Source: Roseateles aquatilis
GTDB taxonomy: Bacteria; Pseudomonadota; Gammaproteobacteria; Burkholderiales; Burkholderiaceae_C
Assembly (NCBI RefSeq): GCF_002205645.1
Contig: NZ_NIOF01000001.1
Coordinates: 1 to 64,000, forward strand
Direction: 5' to 3'
Length of the DNA stretch: 64,000 nucleotides
In this document: one piece after another, positions 7,789 to 17,490 of the stretch
Numbering within the stretch: the first letter of the stretch is position 1
Layout of the letters: each line of letters opens with the position of its first letter
Program-made: the position numbers and the translations under genes
Notes under the pieces: generated by a model
Told to the model about the DNA's origin: nothing
Databases searched by the model: none
What the model saw: the letters and a program-made list of their open reading frames with translations, nothing else

Positions 7789-9167
7789 GCGCGCGCCTGC
7801 AGAGCCTGCGCCAGATCCTGCCGCTCGCCTGGCCGGTCTTCGTCGGCCAGTTGGCGGTGCTGGCGTACTCGACGATCGACACGCTGCTGGTGGCCCGGCA
7901 TTCGGCGACCGACCTGGCGGCGCTGGCGGTCGGGTCGGCGGTCTACACGTCGGTGTTCGTCGGCCTGATGGGCGTGGTGCTGGCGATCTCGCCGGTGGCC
8001 GGCCAGCTGTTCGGCGCCAAGCGCATGGCCGAGGCCGGCGACAGCCTGCATCAGGCCGCGTGGCTGGCCCTGGCGCTGACGGTCCTCGGCGAACTGGTGC
8101 TGTGGTTTCCGCAGCCGTTCCTGGCGATCTCGCAGGTCAATCCGGAGATCGCCGCCAAGGTGCGCGACTACCTGCGCATGCTGGGCGTCGCGCTGCCGGC
8201 GGCGCTGCTGTTCACCGCTTATCGCGGCTTCAACACGGCGGTGTCGCGACCCAAGGCGGTGATGGCGCTGCAGATCGGCGGGCTGGCACTGAAGTTTCCG
8301 GCGAGCGCGTTGCTGATCGGCGGGTTCTCGATCGGTCCCCTGCAGGTGCCGGCGCTGGGCGCGGTCGGCTGCGCGATCGCGACGGCGATCGTGATGTGGA
8401 GCCAGTTGCTGATCGCGCTGCTGGTGCTGCGCCGCGATCCGTTCTACGCGGACTTCGGCTTCGCGCGCACCGGCCTGCACCGCCCAAGCAAGGACACGCT
8501 GCTGCGGCTGACCAAGCTGGGTGTGCCGATGGGCGCGTCGGTGCTGATCGAGGTGACGGGCTTCACCTTCATGGCGATCTTCATCGCGCGGCTGGGCACG
8601 ACGCCGGTGGCCGGCCATCAGCTGGCCGCCAATCTGGTGGCGATGATGTTCATGATGCCGCTGGCGCAGGCCAACGCCTGCAGCACGCTGGTGGCGCAGG
8701 CGCTGGGCGCGCGCGACCACGCGGCGGCGCGGCGCCTGGGCTGGCACGGCCTGGAGATCGCGCTGGCGATCGCCTTCGTGATGGGGGCGCTGATCTTCAC
8801 CCTGCGCGGGCAGGTGCTGGGGCTCTACACCAGCAATGCCGCCATCGTGGCCGCGGCACTGCCACTGCTGGGCTGGTTGTGGCTCTTCCACGTGGCCGAC
8901 GCCGGACAGACGGTGGCCGCCTTCGTGCTGCGCGCGCATCACATCGCGACGGCGCCGATGCTGATCTACGCCTTCGCCATCTGGGGCCTGGGGCTGGGTG
9001 GCGGCTACTGGCTGGCCTTCGGCGACCATGCCATCGCGTTGCCGGCCTTCATGCGGGGCGCGATGGGGTTCTGGAGCGCGGCCTCCGCCGGATTGGCCGC
9101 CGCCGCGATCGGATTGGGGGCGCTGCTGGCCTGGGTGCACAGGCGCGAGGCATCGGCCTCTCGCTGA
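7785..9167 (+). CDS. MATE family multidrug/cation efflux protein
   Basis: This 460-residue inner membrane protein has about twelve hydrophobic segments in two MatE repeats, as in NorM. The first repeat includes LAWPVFVGQLAVLAYSTIDT and VSPVAGQ-like loops; the second includes VPMGASVLIEVTGF. MATE carriers expel cationic drugs and dyes in exchange for H+ or Na+. The only start that keeps the first membrane helix is the TTG at 7785, which overlaps the preceding stop (TTGA), so translation is probably coupled to the upstream gene. Substrate is not predictable from sequence. Confidence 0.9.
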   Translation: MSARLQSLRQILPLAWPVFVGQLAVLAYSTIDTLLVARHSATDLAALAVGSAVYTSVFVGLMGVVLAISPVAGQLFGAKRMAEAGDSLHQAAWLALALTVLGELVLWFPQPFLAISQVNPEIAAKVRDYLRMLGVALPAALLFTAYRGFNTAVSRPKAVMALQIGGLALKFPASALLIGGFSIGPLQVPALGAVGCAIATAIVMWSQLLIALLVLRRDPFYADFGFARTGLHRPSKDTLLRLTKLGVPMGASVLIEVTGFTFMAIFIARLGTTPVAGHQLAANLVAMMFMMPLAQANACSTLVAQALGARDHAAARRLGWHGLEIALAIAFVMGALIFTLRGQVLGLYTSNAAIVAAALPLLGWLWLFHVADAGQTVAAFVLRAHHIATAPMLIYAFAIWGLGLGGGYWLAFGDHAIALPAFMRGAMGFWSAASAGLAAAAIGLGALLAWVHRREASASR

Positions 9168-9300
9168 CGCCCGGCCGGTCAGATCTCGATCGGACCGGGA
9201 TCCAGCCGGAGGCTCGGACCGGCCCTCGTCTCCTGCCATCGTCGCAGGTCGTTGTCTTGGGCCGCGTTGTTTTCGGCCGTTGTTCCAAGTCGTCAGATCA

Positions 9301-9378
9301 GGCCATCACCTCGCGCCGTTACCTCGGGCCGTCGCCTCAAGCCGTCGCCTCGGGCGCTCGCCTCAGGCCGTCGCGAGC
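9301..9378 (+). repeat. Six imperfect 13-bp tandem repeats
   Basis: Units of 13 bp with consensus (G/A)GCCGTCGCCTC(G/A) start at 9301, 9314, 9327, 9340, 9353 and 9366. The last two run into the stop codon and final codons of the convergent histidine kinase gene (stop at 9363). The rest of the 9168-9362 gap contains nothing else recognisable. Confidence 0.8.
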
Positions 9379-10880
9379 GGCAGATCGACGACGAAGCAGC
9401 TGCCGCCGCCTTCCCGCGCCTCGCAGCGTACCGTGCCTTGATGGGCGGTGGCGATCTGCTTGACGAGGTTCAGGCCCAGCCCCACCCCGCCCGACACTTC
9501 CGCGTGACCGGGCAGGCGGAAGAAGGCCTCGAAGATGCGCTCGCGCATCGGCTCGGGCACGCCCGGGCCGCGGTCGCAGACCTGGATCTCGATGCGCTGC
9601 TGGCCGGCACGGCGCAGCTTCACCTCCACCACCGGGCCGCCGTAGCGGCGCGCGTTCTCCAGCAGATTGCGCAGCGCACGGCGCAGCAGCCGGTCGTCGG
9701 CATTCAGCGTCAGCTGCTCCAGGCCGGGCTCGACCTCCAGCTCGGCGCCGGCCTGCGCGGCGGACTCCGCGGCGATGGCGATCAGGTCCACCGGCTCGCG
9801 CCGCAGCGACTGCGCGCCGCCCTCCAGCCGGCTGGCCAGCAGCACTTCCTCGACCAGCGCGTCCAGTTCGGCGATGTTGGTGTTGATCTCCTGCCCCAAC
9901 CGCGCGCGCTGCGCGGGGGACGCGTCGTCCAGCATCGCGAAGGCCATCTTCATCCGCGCCAGCGGTGACCGCAGCTCATGGCTGGCGTTGGCGAGCAAGC
10001 TCTTGTGAGAGCGCAGCAGCGTCTCGATCTGCTCGGCGGCGCGATTGAAACTGGTGGCCAGCGCCGCGACCTCGTCCTTGCCAGCGTCCTGCACGCGGAA
10101 GCTCAGGTCGCCGCCGCCGAACTGCTCCATGCCGGCCTTGAGCGATTCCAGCCGACGCGTCAGCCGGCGCACGACCGGGAAGGCCGCCCCGGCGACCGCC
10201 AGGAAGAGCACGGCCAGCAACACCGCCAGCGCCTCGCCGCTCGGGCGCGGGAACCAGCCGGGGAACCATGAGCCGTTGGCCGCTTCCTCGCGGCGCTGCT
10301 GCTCCAGCCGGTCCAGCATGCGCTGGCGCATCGATTCGGTTTCGGACCGGGGCTCGCGCTGGACTCGCTCGCGCGCGACAGGCGGGGGACCCGCCCCGTC
10401 GATGAACGGATCACGCGGGCCGAAGCGACGCGGCCCGCTCGCGCGACCGCCAGGCTCCATCGCCACGCCCTGACCTGCCGGCGCCGAGGCTCCGGGCGGA
10501 CGCGCCAGGCGCAGGAACAGCAGGTGCCGGCCGTCGTCCAGCGGAATGCGCTGGATGCGCGTGCCGGGCAGGTCCTCGCGGCGCTCGAACAGCGGCGACG
10601 CGCCGATGCGGCGGCCGCGCGAGTCCTCCAGCGCCAGCGCCATGCGCAGCCGCTGGCCCCAGTCCTCGACCGCGTCGGCCTGCTCGTCGGAGGAGGCGGT
10701 CGCGGGCGGCAGCGCGCGCTGCACCAGCACCGCCAACGCGACCAGCCGCTCCGAGGCGGCCTGCTCGAAAGTGCCGCGCTCCTGCTCGATGCGGCCCTGG
10801 AAGAGCCACGCCGAGCCGAGCGCGAACGCCAGCAACACCACCACGACGGTGATGTAGATCCGAAGGTACAGCGACTTCAC
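9363..10880 (-). CDS. Sensor histidine kinase, CpxA/RstB-like
   Basis: The 505-residue inner membrane kinase has a TM helix at about 8-27, a periplasmic domain of about 185 residues rich in Pro/Arg, a second TM at about 215-238, HAMP, HisKA with His301 in LLANASHELRSPLARM, and a C-terminal HATPase domain with VCDRGPGVP and GVGLGLNLV boxes. It should phosphorylate the response regulator encoded 4 bases upstream. The initiation codon is a GTG at 10880. Together with the Spy/CpxP-like gene it resembles an envelope-stress two-component module. The final codons lie within a 13-bp tandem repeat array. Confidence 0.92.
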   Translation of the reverse strand: MKSLYLRIYITVVVVLLAFALGSAWLFQGRIEQERGTFEQAASERLVALAVLVQRALPPATASSDEQADAVEDWGQRLRMALALEDSRGRRIGASPLFERREDLPGTRIQRIPLDDGRHLLFLRLARPPGASAPAGQGVAMEPGGRASGPRRFGPRDPFIDGAGPPPVARERVQREPRSETESMRQRMLDRLEQQRREEAANGSWFPGWFPRPSGEALAVLLAVLFLAVAGAAFPVVRRLTRRLESLKAGMEQFGGGDLSFRVQDAGKDEVAALATSFNRAAEQIETLLRSHKSLLANASHELRSPLARMKMAFAMLDDASPAQRARLGQEINTNIAELDALVEEVLLASRLEGGAQSLRREPVDLIAIAAESAAQAGAELEVEPGLEQLTLNADDRLLRRALRNLLENARRYGGPVVEVKLRRAGQQRIEIQVCDRGPGVPEPMRERIFEAFFRLPGHAEVSGGVGLGLNLVKQIATAHQGTVRCEAREGGGSCFVVDLPLATA

Positions 10881-10884
10881 TGAT

Positions 10885-11598
10885 TCACTCGAAGCCTTCG
10901 GCGTCCTGCTTGCGAGCGAACACGTAGCCGGCGCCGCGCACCGTCAGCACGCGCCGCGGGTTCTTGGCGTCGTCCTCGATGACCGACCGGATGCGCGAGA
11001 TGTGCACGTCGATGGAGCGGTCGAAGGCTTCCAGCGGATGTCCCTTCAGCGCGTCCATGATCTGGTCGCGCGACAGCACGCGGCCCGGGCTCTGCGCCAG
11101 CACGACCAGCAGGTCGAACTGGTGGCTGGTCAGGTCGCAGGCATTGCCGTCCAGACGCACCTGGCGCGCGGCCAGGTCGATCTCCAGGCGGCCGAAGCGC
11201 AGCACCTCGTCGCCCATGGCCTGCGGCTCGGTGCGGCGCAGCAGCGCCTTCACGCGGGCCTGCAGCTCACGAGGCTCGAAGGGTTTGGGCAGGTAGTCGT
11301 CGGCACCCAGTTCCAGGCCGAGGATGCGATCCATCGGCTCGCCGCGGGCCGACAGCATCAGCACCGGCAGCCGGCGCCAACGCTTGTCGCTGCGCAGTTG
11401 CCGGCAGAACTCCAGCCCGTCGCCGTCGGGCAGCATCAGGTCGAGCACCAGCAGCTCGAACTGGCCGCCCTCGAGCTCCGTGCGGCCCTGCGCGAGCGAG
11501 CCGGCGAAGCTGACGTCGAAACCGGCGCTGCTGAGGTAGTCGCCCAGCATGGCCGTCAGGCGGGCGTCGTCGTCGATCAGGAGCAGTCGTGGATTCAT
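10885..11598 (-). CDS. OmpR-family response regulator
   Basis: This 237-residue regulator has a receiver domain with acidic residues Asp10-Asp11, phospho-acceptor Asp53 (VLDLMLPDGDG), Ser in MLSA and Lys105 in DYLPKPF. A winged-helix DNA-binding domain with the RSIDVHISRIR and VRGAGYVF segments follows. It is predicted to control envelope genes, possibly including the Spy-like gene just upstream. The start MNPRLLLIDDD was preferred because the receiver begins there; a TTG/ATG extension of 26 residues upstream looks non-homologous. It is 4 bases from the kinase gene and 93 bases from the Spy-like gene, all on one strand. Confidence 0.93.
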   Translation of the reverse strand: MNPRLLLIDDDARLTAMLGDYLSSAGFDVSFAGSLAQGRTELEGGQFELLVLDLMLPDGDGLEFCRQLRSDKRWRRLPVLMLSARGEPMDRILGLELGADDYLPKPFEPRELQARVKALLRRTEPQAMGDEVLRFGRLEIDLAARQVRLDGNACDLTSHQFDLLVVLAQSPGRVLSRDQIMDALKGHPLEAFDRSIDVHISRIRSVIEDDAKNPRRVLTVRGAGYVFARKQDAEGFE

Positions 11599-11691
11599 CG
11601 GTCGTTGCGAAGCAGCCACCGCCCTGGCCTGATCGGCCAGGGTTCGAGCCGCGGACTCATCGAAAGTCTGAAGCATAGCTGGCCTTCCCGC

Positions 11692-12255
11692 TCAACGTTC
11701 GGTGAAAGGAGCCGGCAGGGGGTTGTCCGGATGCTGGGACGCATCCTTGCGGTGCTCCATGCGTTGCTTCATGCGGTCCTTCATCTTTTCCTGGCGCTGC
11801 TTGATCAGCGCCGCGATCTTGACGCGCTGGTCGGGGCTGAGCACGCGGGACGCATCGATCATCGCCAGGCTGATGCGCTTGGAGGCCACGTCGCGCTGCG
11901 CGGCGATCTGCTGGCGGACCTGCTCGACGGCGTTGGCGTCGACGTTGGGCGCGGTGAACAGCGCCTGGGCGCGTTCATGAAGCTGGCGCATCGTGTCGCG
12001 CTGGCCCTTCAGGTCATTGCGGGCGGCATCGAAGATCTGCTTGATCTGCGCGCGCTGGGCATCGGAGACGCCGGCTTCCTTCAGCAGACGGCCGTCCATC
12101 ATCGGGCCGTGACCGCGGTGCATGCCGTGCATGCCGGGAGGCGGGGGCGGCATGCCGGCGCCAGGAGCGGATTGGGCCTGGGCGGACAGCGCGGCCAGGC
12201 TCACCATCGCGGCGATGCCCAGCATCTTCAGGGGGTGGGAGAAGCGCTTGACCAT
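11692..12255 (-). CDS. Spy/CpxP family periplasmic protein
   Basis: The 187-residue protein has a signal peptide (1 to about 27, ending LSAQAQ), a Pro/Met/His-rich stretch (GMPPPPPGMHGMHRGHG) and an all-helical body with two LTxxQ-like motifs (VSDAQRAQIKQ and LSPDQRVKIAAL), as in Spy and CpxP. These periplasmic proteins act as ATP-independent chaperones or inhibit the Cpx sensor. The C-terminus is very basic with KMKDRMKQRMEHRKD. The His/Met-rich stretch could bind copper or nickel, which is an inference. It heads a tandem with the response regulator and kinase genes, so it may be both partner and target of that system. Confidence 0.85.
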   Translation of the reverse strand: MVKRFSHPLKMLGIAAMVSLAALSAQAQSAPGAGMPPPPPGMHGMHRGHGPMMDGRLLKEAGVSDAQRAQIKQIFDAARNDLKGQRDTMRQLHERAQALFTAPNVDANAVEQVRQQIAAQRDVASKRISLAMIDASRVLSPDQRVKIAALIKQRQEKMKDRMKQRMEHRKDASQHPDNPLPAPFTER

Positions 12256-12447
12256 CTCTGTACTCCAGTTTGTTCGGGGGTGAAGAGATCGTCGCCGGGT
12301 GACGTTAGGAGGCCGTGGGCGCCCTGTAAAGAAACTTGAAATGAATCGAAGAGACTTGACGCGCGCCCCGGTCGTGGACACGAAGGTGTCGCGCCGGTTG
12401 CGGGTCAGGTCTTTCCCGACAGGTTCGGAGACCTGGCCAGACGGTGC

Positions 12448-12894
12448 TCAACGTCCGTCATCGGGCCGCATCGCCCACAGCGCGTTGAAGCCGAAGTTGG
12501 ACAGCAGCACCAGCGCGGTGACGATCGGCTGCGCGACATACGGATGCAGCCCCAGCCGCAGCAGGCCCCACATGCCCAGCGCGTTCAACATCCAGCCCAG
12601 GCTGGCGACCGCCGCGAAGCGCGGCGCATGGTGGCCGTGCCGGCCGCGCACGCCGAAGGTGAACCGCGCGTTCAGCACATAGCTGGCGATCGCGCCGACG
12701 AAGGCGCCGCCCGCCGACGCGGCGACCGCGCCCCACCCCGCCAGATGCAGCAGCAGGAGCGCGACCAGGTAATGCACCGCGGTCGCGGCGCCGCCGACCA
12801 GCACGAAGCGCCCGAAGCGCCCCAGGGACAGCGCGTGCCATGCCTGGCGCGCCGCGGGCGCTTCGTGGGGTGTCGGGGACGGGGAGTCCGCCAT
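12448..12894 (-). CDS. GtrA-like membrane protein
   Basis: The 148-residue protein has four predicted TM helices and the GtrA-family start GRFGRFVLVGGAATAVHYLV, plus the NARFTFGVRG segment after helix 2. GtrA-like proteins are thought to move undecaprenyl-phosphate-linked sugars across the inner membrane, usually beside a glycosyltransferase, but none is encoded here. GAGGA is 8 bases before the ATG. It is 57 bases downstream of ettA's stop-side region on the same strand as ettA. Residues 1-25 look disordered. The 190-base gap to the Spy-like gene (12256-12447) holds nothing I can identify. Confidence 0.82.
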   Translation of the reverse strand: MADSPSPTPHEAPAARQAWHALSLGRFGRFVLVGGAATAVHYLVALLLLHLAGWGAVAASAGGAFVGAIASYVLNARFTFGVRGRHGHHAPRFAAVASLGWMLNALGMWGLLRLGLHPYVAQPIVTALVLLSNFGFNALWAMRPDDGR

Positions 12895-12951
12895 CGCGTC
12901 GTTCCTCGGCCGCGCCGGACGGTGCGGCCTGGTGGACAGCCCGGGAGGGCG

Positions 12952-14616
<1,665 letters not shown>

Positions 14617-14804
14617 GGCGATGGTTCTTCAGCGTTTCGTGGGTTACCGGGGCCGGTCGGCGGCCTGCGAAAGAGGCGCCGTGGCGAGCATGGGCGCAGC
14701 GTCGCCCGGGCAATAGTCGCGCATTGTCGCAGCTTCCGCCCCTGCCCCTAAACTCGATCGCCTCGCCCCCTGCCTCCCCCGGCCTCTCCCGCCCCGCCAC
14801 CGAG

Positions 14805-16442
14805 ATGTCCACCATGCCGTCCCCCTCCCTCTCCGCCCGTTCCCACCGCCGCGCAGGTGCGGCGGCGCCCGCGCTGGTCGCGACGCTGTGCGCCGCGCTG
14901 GCCCTGTCCGCCGGCGTCCAAGCGCAGACGCTGCGCTGGTCGACCCAGGGCGACATGCAGACCGCCGACCCCCACGCGCAGAACGAGATCATCACCAACG
15001 CGATGAACGGACAGGTCTATGAGCGCCTGGTCTCGCGCGACCGCAACCTCGCCCTGGTGCCGGGTCTTGCCACCGAGTGGACGCAGGTCAAGCCGACGCT
15101 GTGGCGCTTCAAGCTTCGCCAGGGCGTGAAGTTCCAGGACGGGACGCCCTTCACCGCCGACGACGTGGTGTTCTCGGTCAACCGCGCCAAGGACCCGAAC
15201 TCGCAGATCAGCGTCTACGCCGAGGCGGTGGGGACGCCGCGCAAGATCGACGACCACACGGTCGAGTTCCAGCTCGCCAAGGTCAATCCGATCTTCCTGC
15301 AGCACATCGACCTGCTTTTCATCATGAGCCGCAAGTGGAGCGAGGCACACAACGTCGCCAAGCCGCAGAACTTCAAGGACAAGCAGGAGACCTACGCCGC
15401 GACCCACTCGAACGGCACGGGCCCCTACGCCATGGTCAGCCGCGAGCCCGGCATCAAGACCACCTTCAAGCGCAACCCGGCGTGGTGGGGCAAGTTCGAG
15501 GGCAACGTGCAGGAGGCCGTCTACACGCCGATCGGCAACGACGCGACGCGGCTGGCCGCGCTGGTCTCGGGCGAGATCGACTTCGTGCAGGACCCGGCGC
15601 CGCGGGACATCCCGCGCCTGAAGCAGACGCCGGGCGTGAAGGTGCAGGAAGGGCCGGAGAACCGCATCGTCTTCATCGGCATGGACCAGGCCCGCGACAA
15701 GCTGCTGTACGGCAAGGTGCCCGGCGACAGGAACCCGTTCAAGGACCTGCGCGTGCGCCAGGCGCTGTACCAGGCGGTCGACATCGAGACGCTGCGCGCC
15801 AAGCTCATGAACGGCCTGAGCCTGCCCACGGGCGGGCTGACGCCGTCGCCGCTGGGCGCGTTCGGGGATCCGCAGCTGGAAACGCGGCTGCCCTTCGACC
15901 TGGCCGCGGCGCGCAAGCTGATGGCGGACGCGGGTTATGCCAACGGCTTCGAGGTCACGCTCGATTGCACCAACAACCGCTACATCAACGACGAGCGCAT
16001 CTGCCTGGCGCTGGCCTCGATGTGGGCGCAGATCAAGGTGAAGGTCAACGTCAACGCGCAGCCGCGGGTGCTGATGTTCCCCAAGCTGGAGAAGCTGGAC
16101 ACCAGCCTCTACCTGTACGGCTGGGGCGGCAGCATCACCGACGCCGAGACGGCGCTGACGCCGCTGATGCGCAACCGCGGCGACAAGTCGGTGGGCCAGT
16201 ACAACTTCGGCAACTGGAAGGACGACCAATTCGACCAGTTGGCCGCCGCCTCCAGCGAGGAGGCCGATCCGGCCAGGCGGCAGGCGCTGATCAAGAGCGC
16301 GCTGCAGGCATTCCGCGCGCAGGTGCACCTGATCCCGCTGCACCGCCAGATGATCCCGTGGGCGACGCGGGCGAACGTCACCGTTGCGCATCGCCCGGAC
16401 AACTGGTTCGAGCTGAAATGGGCGAGCGTGGCGGCGAAGTGA
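14805..16442 (+). CDS. ABC transporter periplasmic peptide-binding protein (family 5)
   Basis: The 545-residue protein has a signal peptide (about 1-40, hydrophobic stretch ALVATLCAALALSAGVQA). It is followed by an SBP_bac_5 fold with the family segments YERLVSRDRNLALVPGLA, LRQGVKFQDGTPFTADDVVFS and a C-terminal domain ending near WFELKWASV. Such proteins capture di- or oligopeptides, or related solutes, for a DppBCDF-type importer. No permease or ATPase gene is adjacent, so it is an orphan binding protein or works with a distant transporter. The start was placed at MSTMPSPS (14805); MPSPS at 14814 is equally possible. Upstream DNA (14617-14804) shows no clear promoter. Confidence 0.9.
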   Translation: MSTMPSPSLSARSHRRAGAAAPALVATLCAALALSAGVQAQTLRWSTQGDMQTADPHAQNEIITNAMNGQVYERLVSRDRNLALVPGLATEWTQVKPTLWRFKLRQGVKFQDGTPFTADDVVFSVNRAKDPNSQISVYAEAVGTPRKIDDHTVEFQLAKVNPIFLQHIDLLFIMSRKWSEAHNVAKPQNFKDKQETYAATHSNGTGPYAMVSREPGIKTTFKRNPAWWGKFEGNVQEAVYTPIGNDATRLAALVSGEIDFVQDPAPRDIPRLKQTPGVKVQEGPENRIVFIGMDQARDKLLYGKVPGDRNPFKDLRVRQALYQAVDIETLRAKLMNGLSLPTGGLTPSPLGAFGDPQLETRLPFDLAAARKLMADAGYANGFEVTLDCTNNRYINDERICLALASMWAQIKVKVNVNAQPRVLMFPKLEKLDTSLYLYGWGGSITDAETALTPLMRNRGDKSVGQYNFGNWKDDQFDQLAAASSEEADPARRQALIKSALQAFRAQVHLIPLHRQMIPWATRANVTVAHRPDNWFELKWASVAAK

Positions 16443-16453
16443 CGCCGGCCACG

Positions 16454-16509
16454 CCCGATCGCCCGATCGCCCGACCGCTCGATCGCTCGATCGCTTGATC
16501 GCTTGATCG
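16454..16509 (+). repeat. Seven tandem 8-bp repeats (YYYGATCG type)
   Basis: CCCGATCG x2, CCCGACCG, CTCGATCG x2 and CTTGATCG x2 follow one another without gaps just after the substrate-binding protein gene. The copies drift stepwise from CCC to CTT in their first three bases, as expected for an expanding microsatellite-like array. Confidence 0.85.
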
Positions 16510-16608
16510 CGCCCGAGCGGGCCTTGGGCGCGTGCCCCGAACGCGGGCCTGGAGCGACGGGCCTTTGAGCCTGCCCCTGAGGCCCGAGGGCCCGAGCCAC
16601 TCGCGGAC

Positions 16609-17310
16609 TCAGGCCGGCACGGCGACGCCGGCGATCGTGTCGTTGCTGCTGCCGGAGCCGCTGGACGAGGCGGCCGCGGTGCCGATCGTCGAGCTGCCCG
16701 TCGAGCTACCGGACGAACTGCCCGACGACGAGGACGAGCCGCCGCCGTGATGGTGGTGATGCCCGTGGTGCCCGCGCGCACCGCCCGCGCCACCGGGACC
16801 GCCCGGCCCTTGCTGGCCCTGCTGGCCCTGCTGGCCGTCCTGCGCGACCTGCGTCGACGGGCCCGCGCCGTCCTTGGCCGCCTCCAGCACCTGCTTGAAG
16901 GCATCGATCTCGTCGCTGCCGAGCTTGCCGTCGCCGTTCGTGTCGATAGCGTCGAACAGCTTCTTCGCGGCCTCCTGAAGCGAGATCGAGTCGGACGACG
17001 ACGCGGTGGACGACGTCGCCGCCGCGCCGCTGGTCGCTCCGGTCGCATCGCTCGACGGCGACGAAGAGCTCCCGTCCGACGCGCCGTTGGACGCGAACTG
17101 CTGCGTGCTCAGGAACATCAGGAACTCCGGCGGCGGGCCCGACGGCGGACCGGACGGGCGGCCATCCCGCGCGTCGTCTGCGCTGTCCGTGGGTTGCGAG
17201 CCACCGGTGCTCGCGGTGGCGGCGGTCGAGGTCGTGGCGGCGGCGCCGCCGACGTTCAACCATTGGCCGGCACGCTGCCAGCCACCGCCCGAGGATGAGG
17301 TCACGTTCAT
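16609..17310 (-). CDS. EF-hand protein with His-rich and Ser/Gly-rich tail
   Basis: The 233-residue, strongly low-complexity protein contains one clear EF-hand loop, DTNGDGKLGSDE (123-134), preceded by a helix (EAAKKLFDAI) and followed by DAFKQVLEAAK, so calcium binding is likely. The N-terminal 100 residues are Ser/Thr/Ala-rich. After the EF-hand come QQGQQGQQG, a HHGHHHHHGG cluster (about 181-190) and a Ser/Gly tail. No signal peptide is visible; export by another route is possible. Function is unknown. The ATG at 17310 is supported by an AGGAG about 9 bases upstream. It lies about 180 bases downstream of an orphan response regulator gene on the same strand. Confidence 0.72.
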   Translation of the reverse strand: MNVTSSSGGGWQRAGQWLNVGGAAATTSTAATASTGGSQPTDSADDARDGRPSGPPSGPPPEFLMFLSTQQFASNGASDGSSSSPSSDATGATSGAAATSSTASSSDSISLQEAAKKLFDAIDTNGDGKLGSDEIDAFKQVLEAAKDGAGPSTQVAQDGQQGQQGQQGPGGPGGAGGARGHHGHHHHHGGGSSSSSGSSSGSSTGSSTIGTAAASSSGSGSSNDTIAGVAVPA

Positions 17311-17490
17311 CAGGGAACTCCTACGCGGTGAATGGTCATGGACACCTGCCCGCACCGCGACGGCGGCAGCATCCTCTCGGCCAGTGTTTCGGCCGATCGG
17401 GGAACCCGTTGATGGCGAAGATGTAGCGGCGCCGTGTCCAGATCGACACAAACCCGCGCGCCGGCCGTCGCGAACGGCCCGCGCGCGCGG

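Noticed and set aside
11599-11676. 26-residue N-terminal extension of the OmpR-type regulator
   Set aside because: The receiver begins at MNPRLLLIDDD; the extension is not family-like.
16454-16509. Possible CRISPR or iteron array
   Set aside because: Contiguous 8-bp units without spacers and no replication gene nearby; treated as a microsatellite-like repeat.
14748-17048. 766-codon open frame on the minus strand opposite the peptide-binding protein gene
   Set aside because: Arg/His/Leu-rich composition without domains; it is the antisense shadow of a clear SBP gene and of the EF-hand region.
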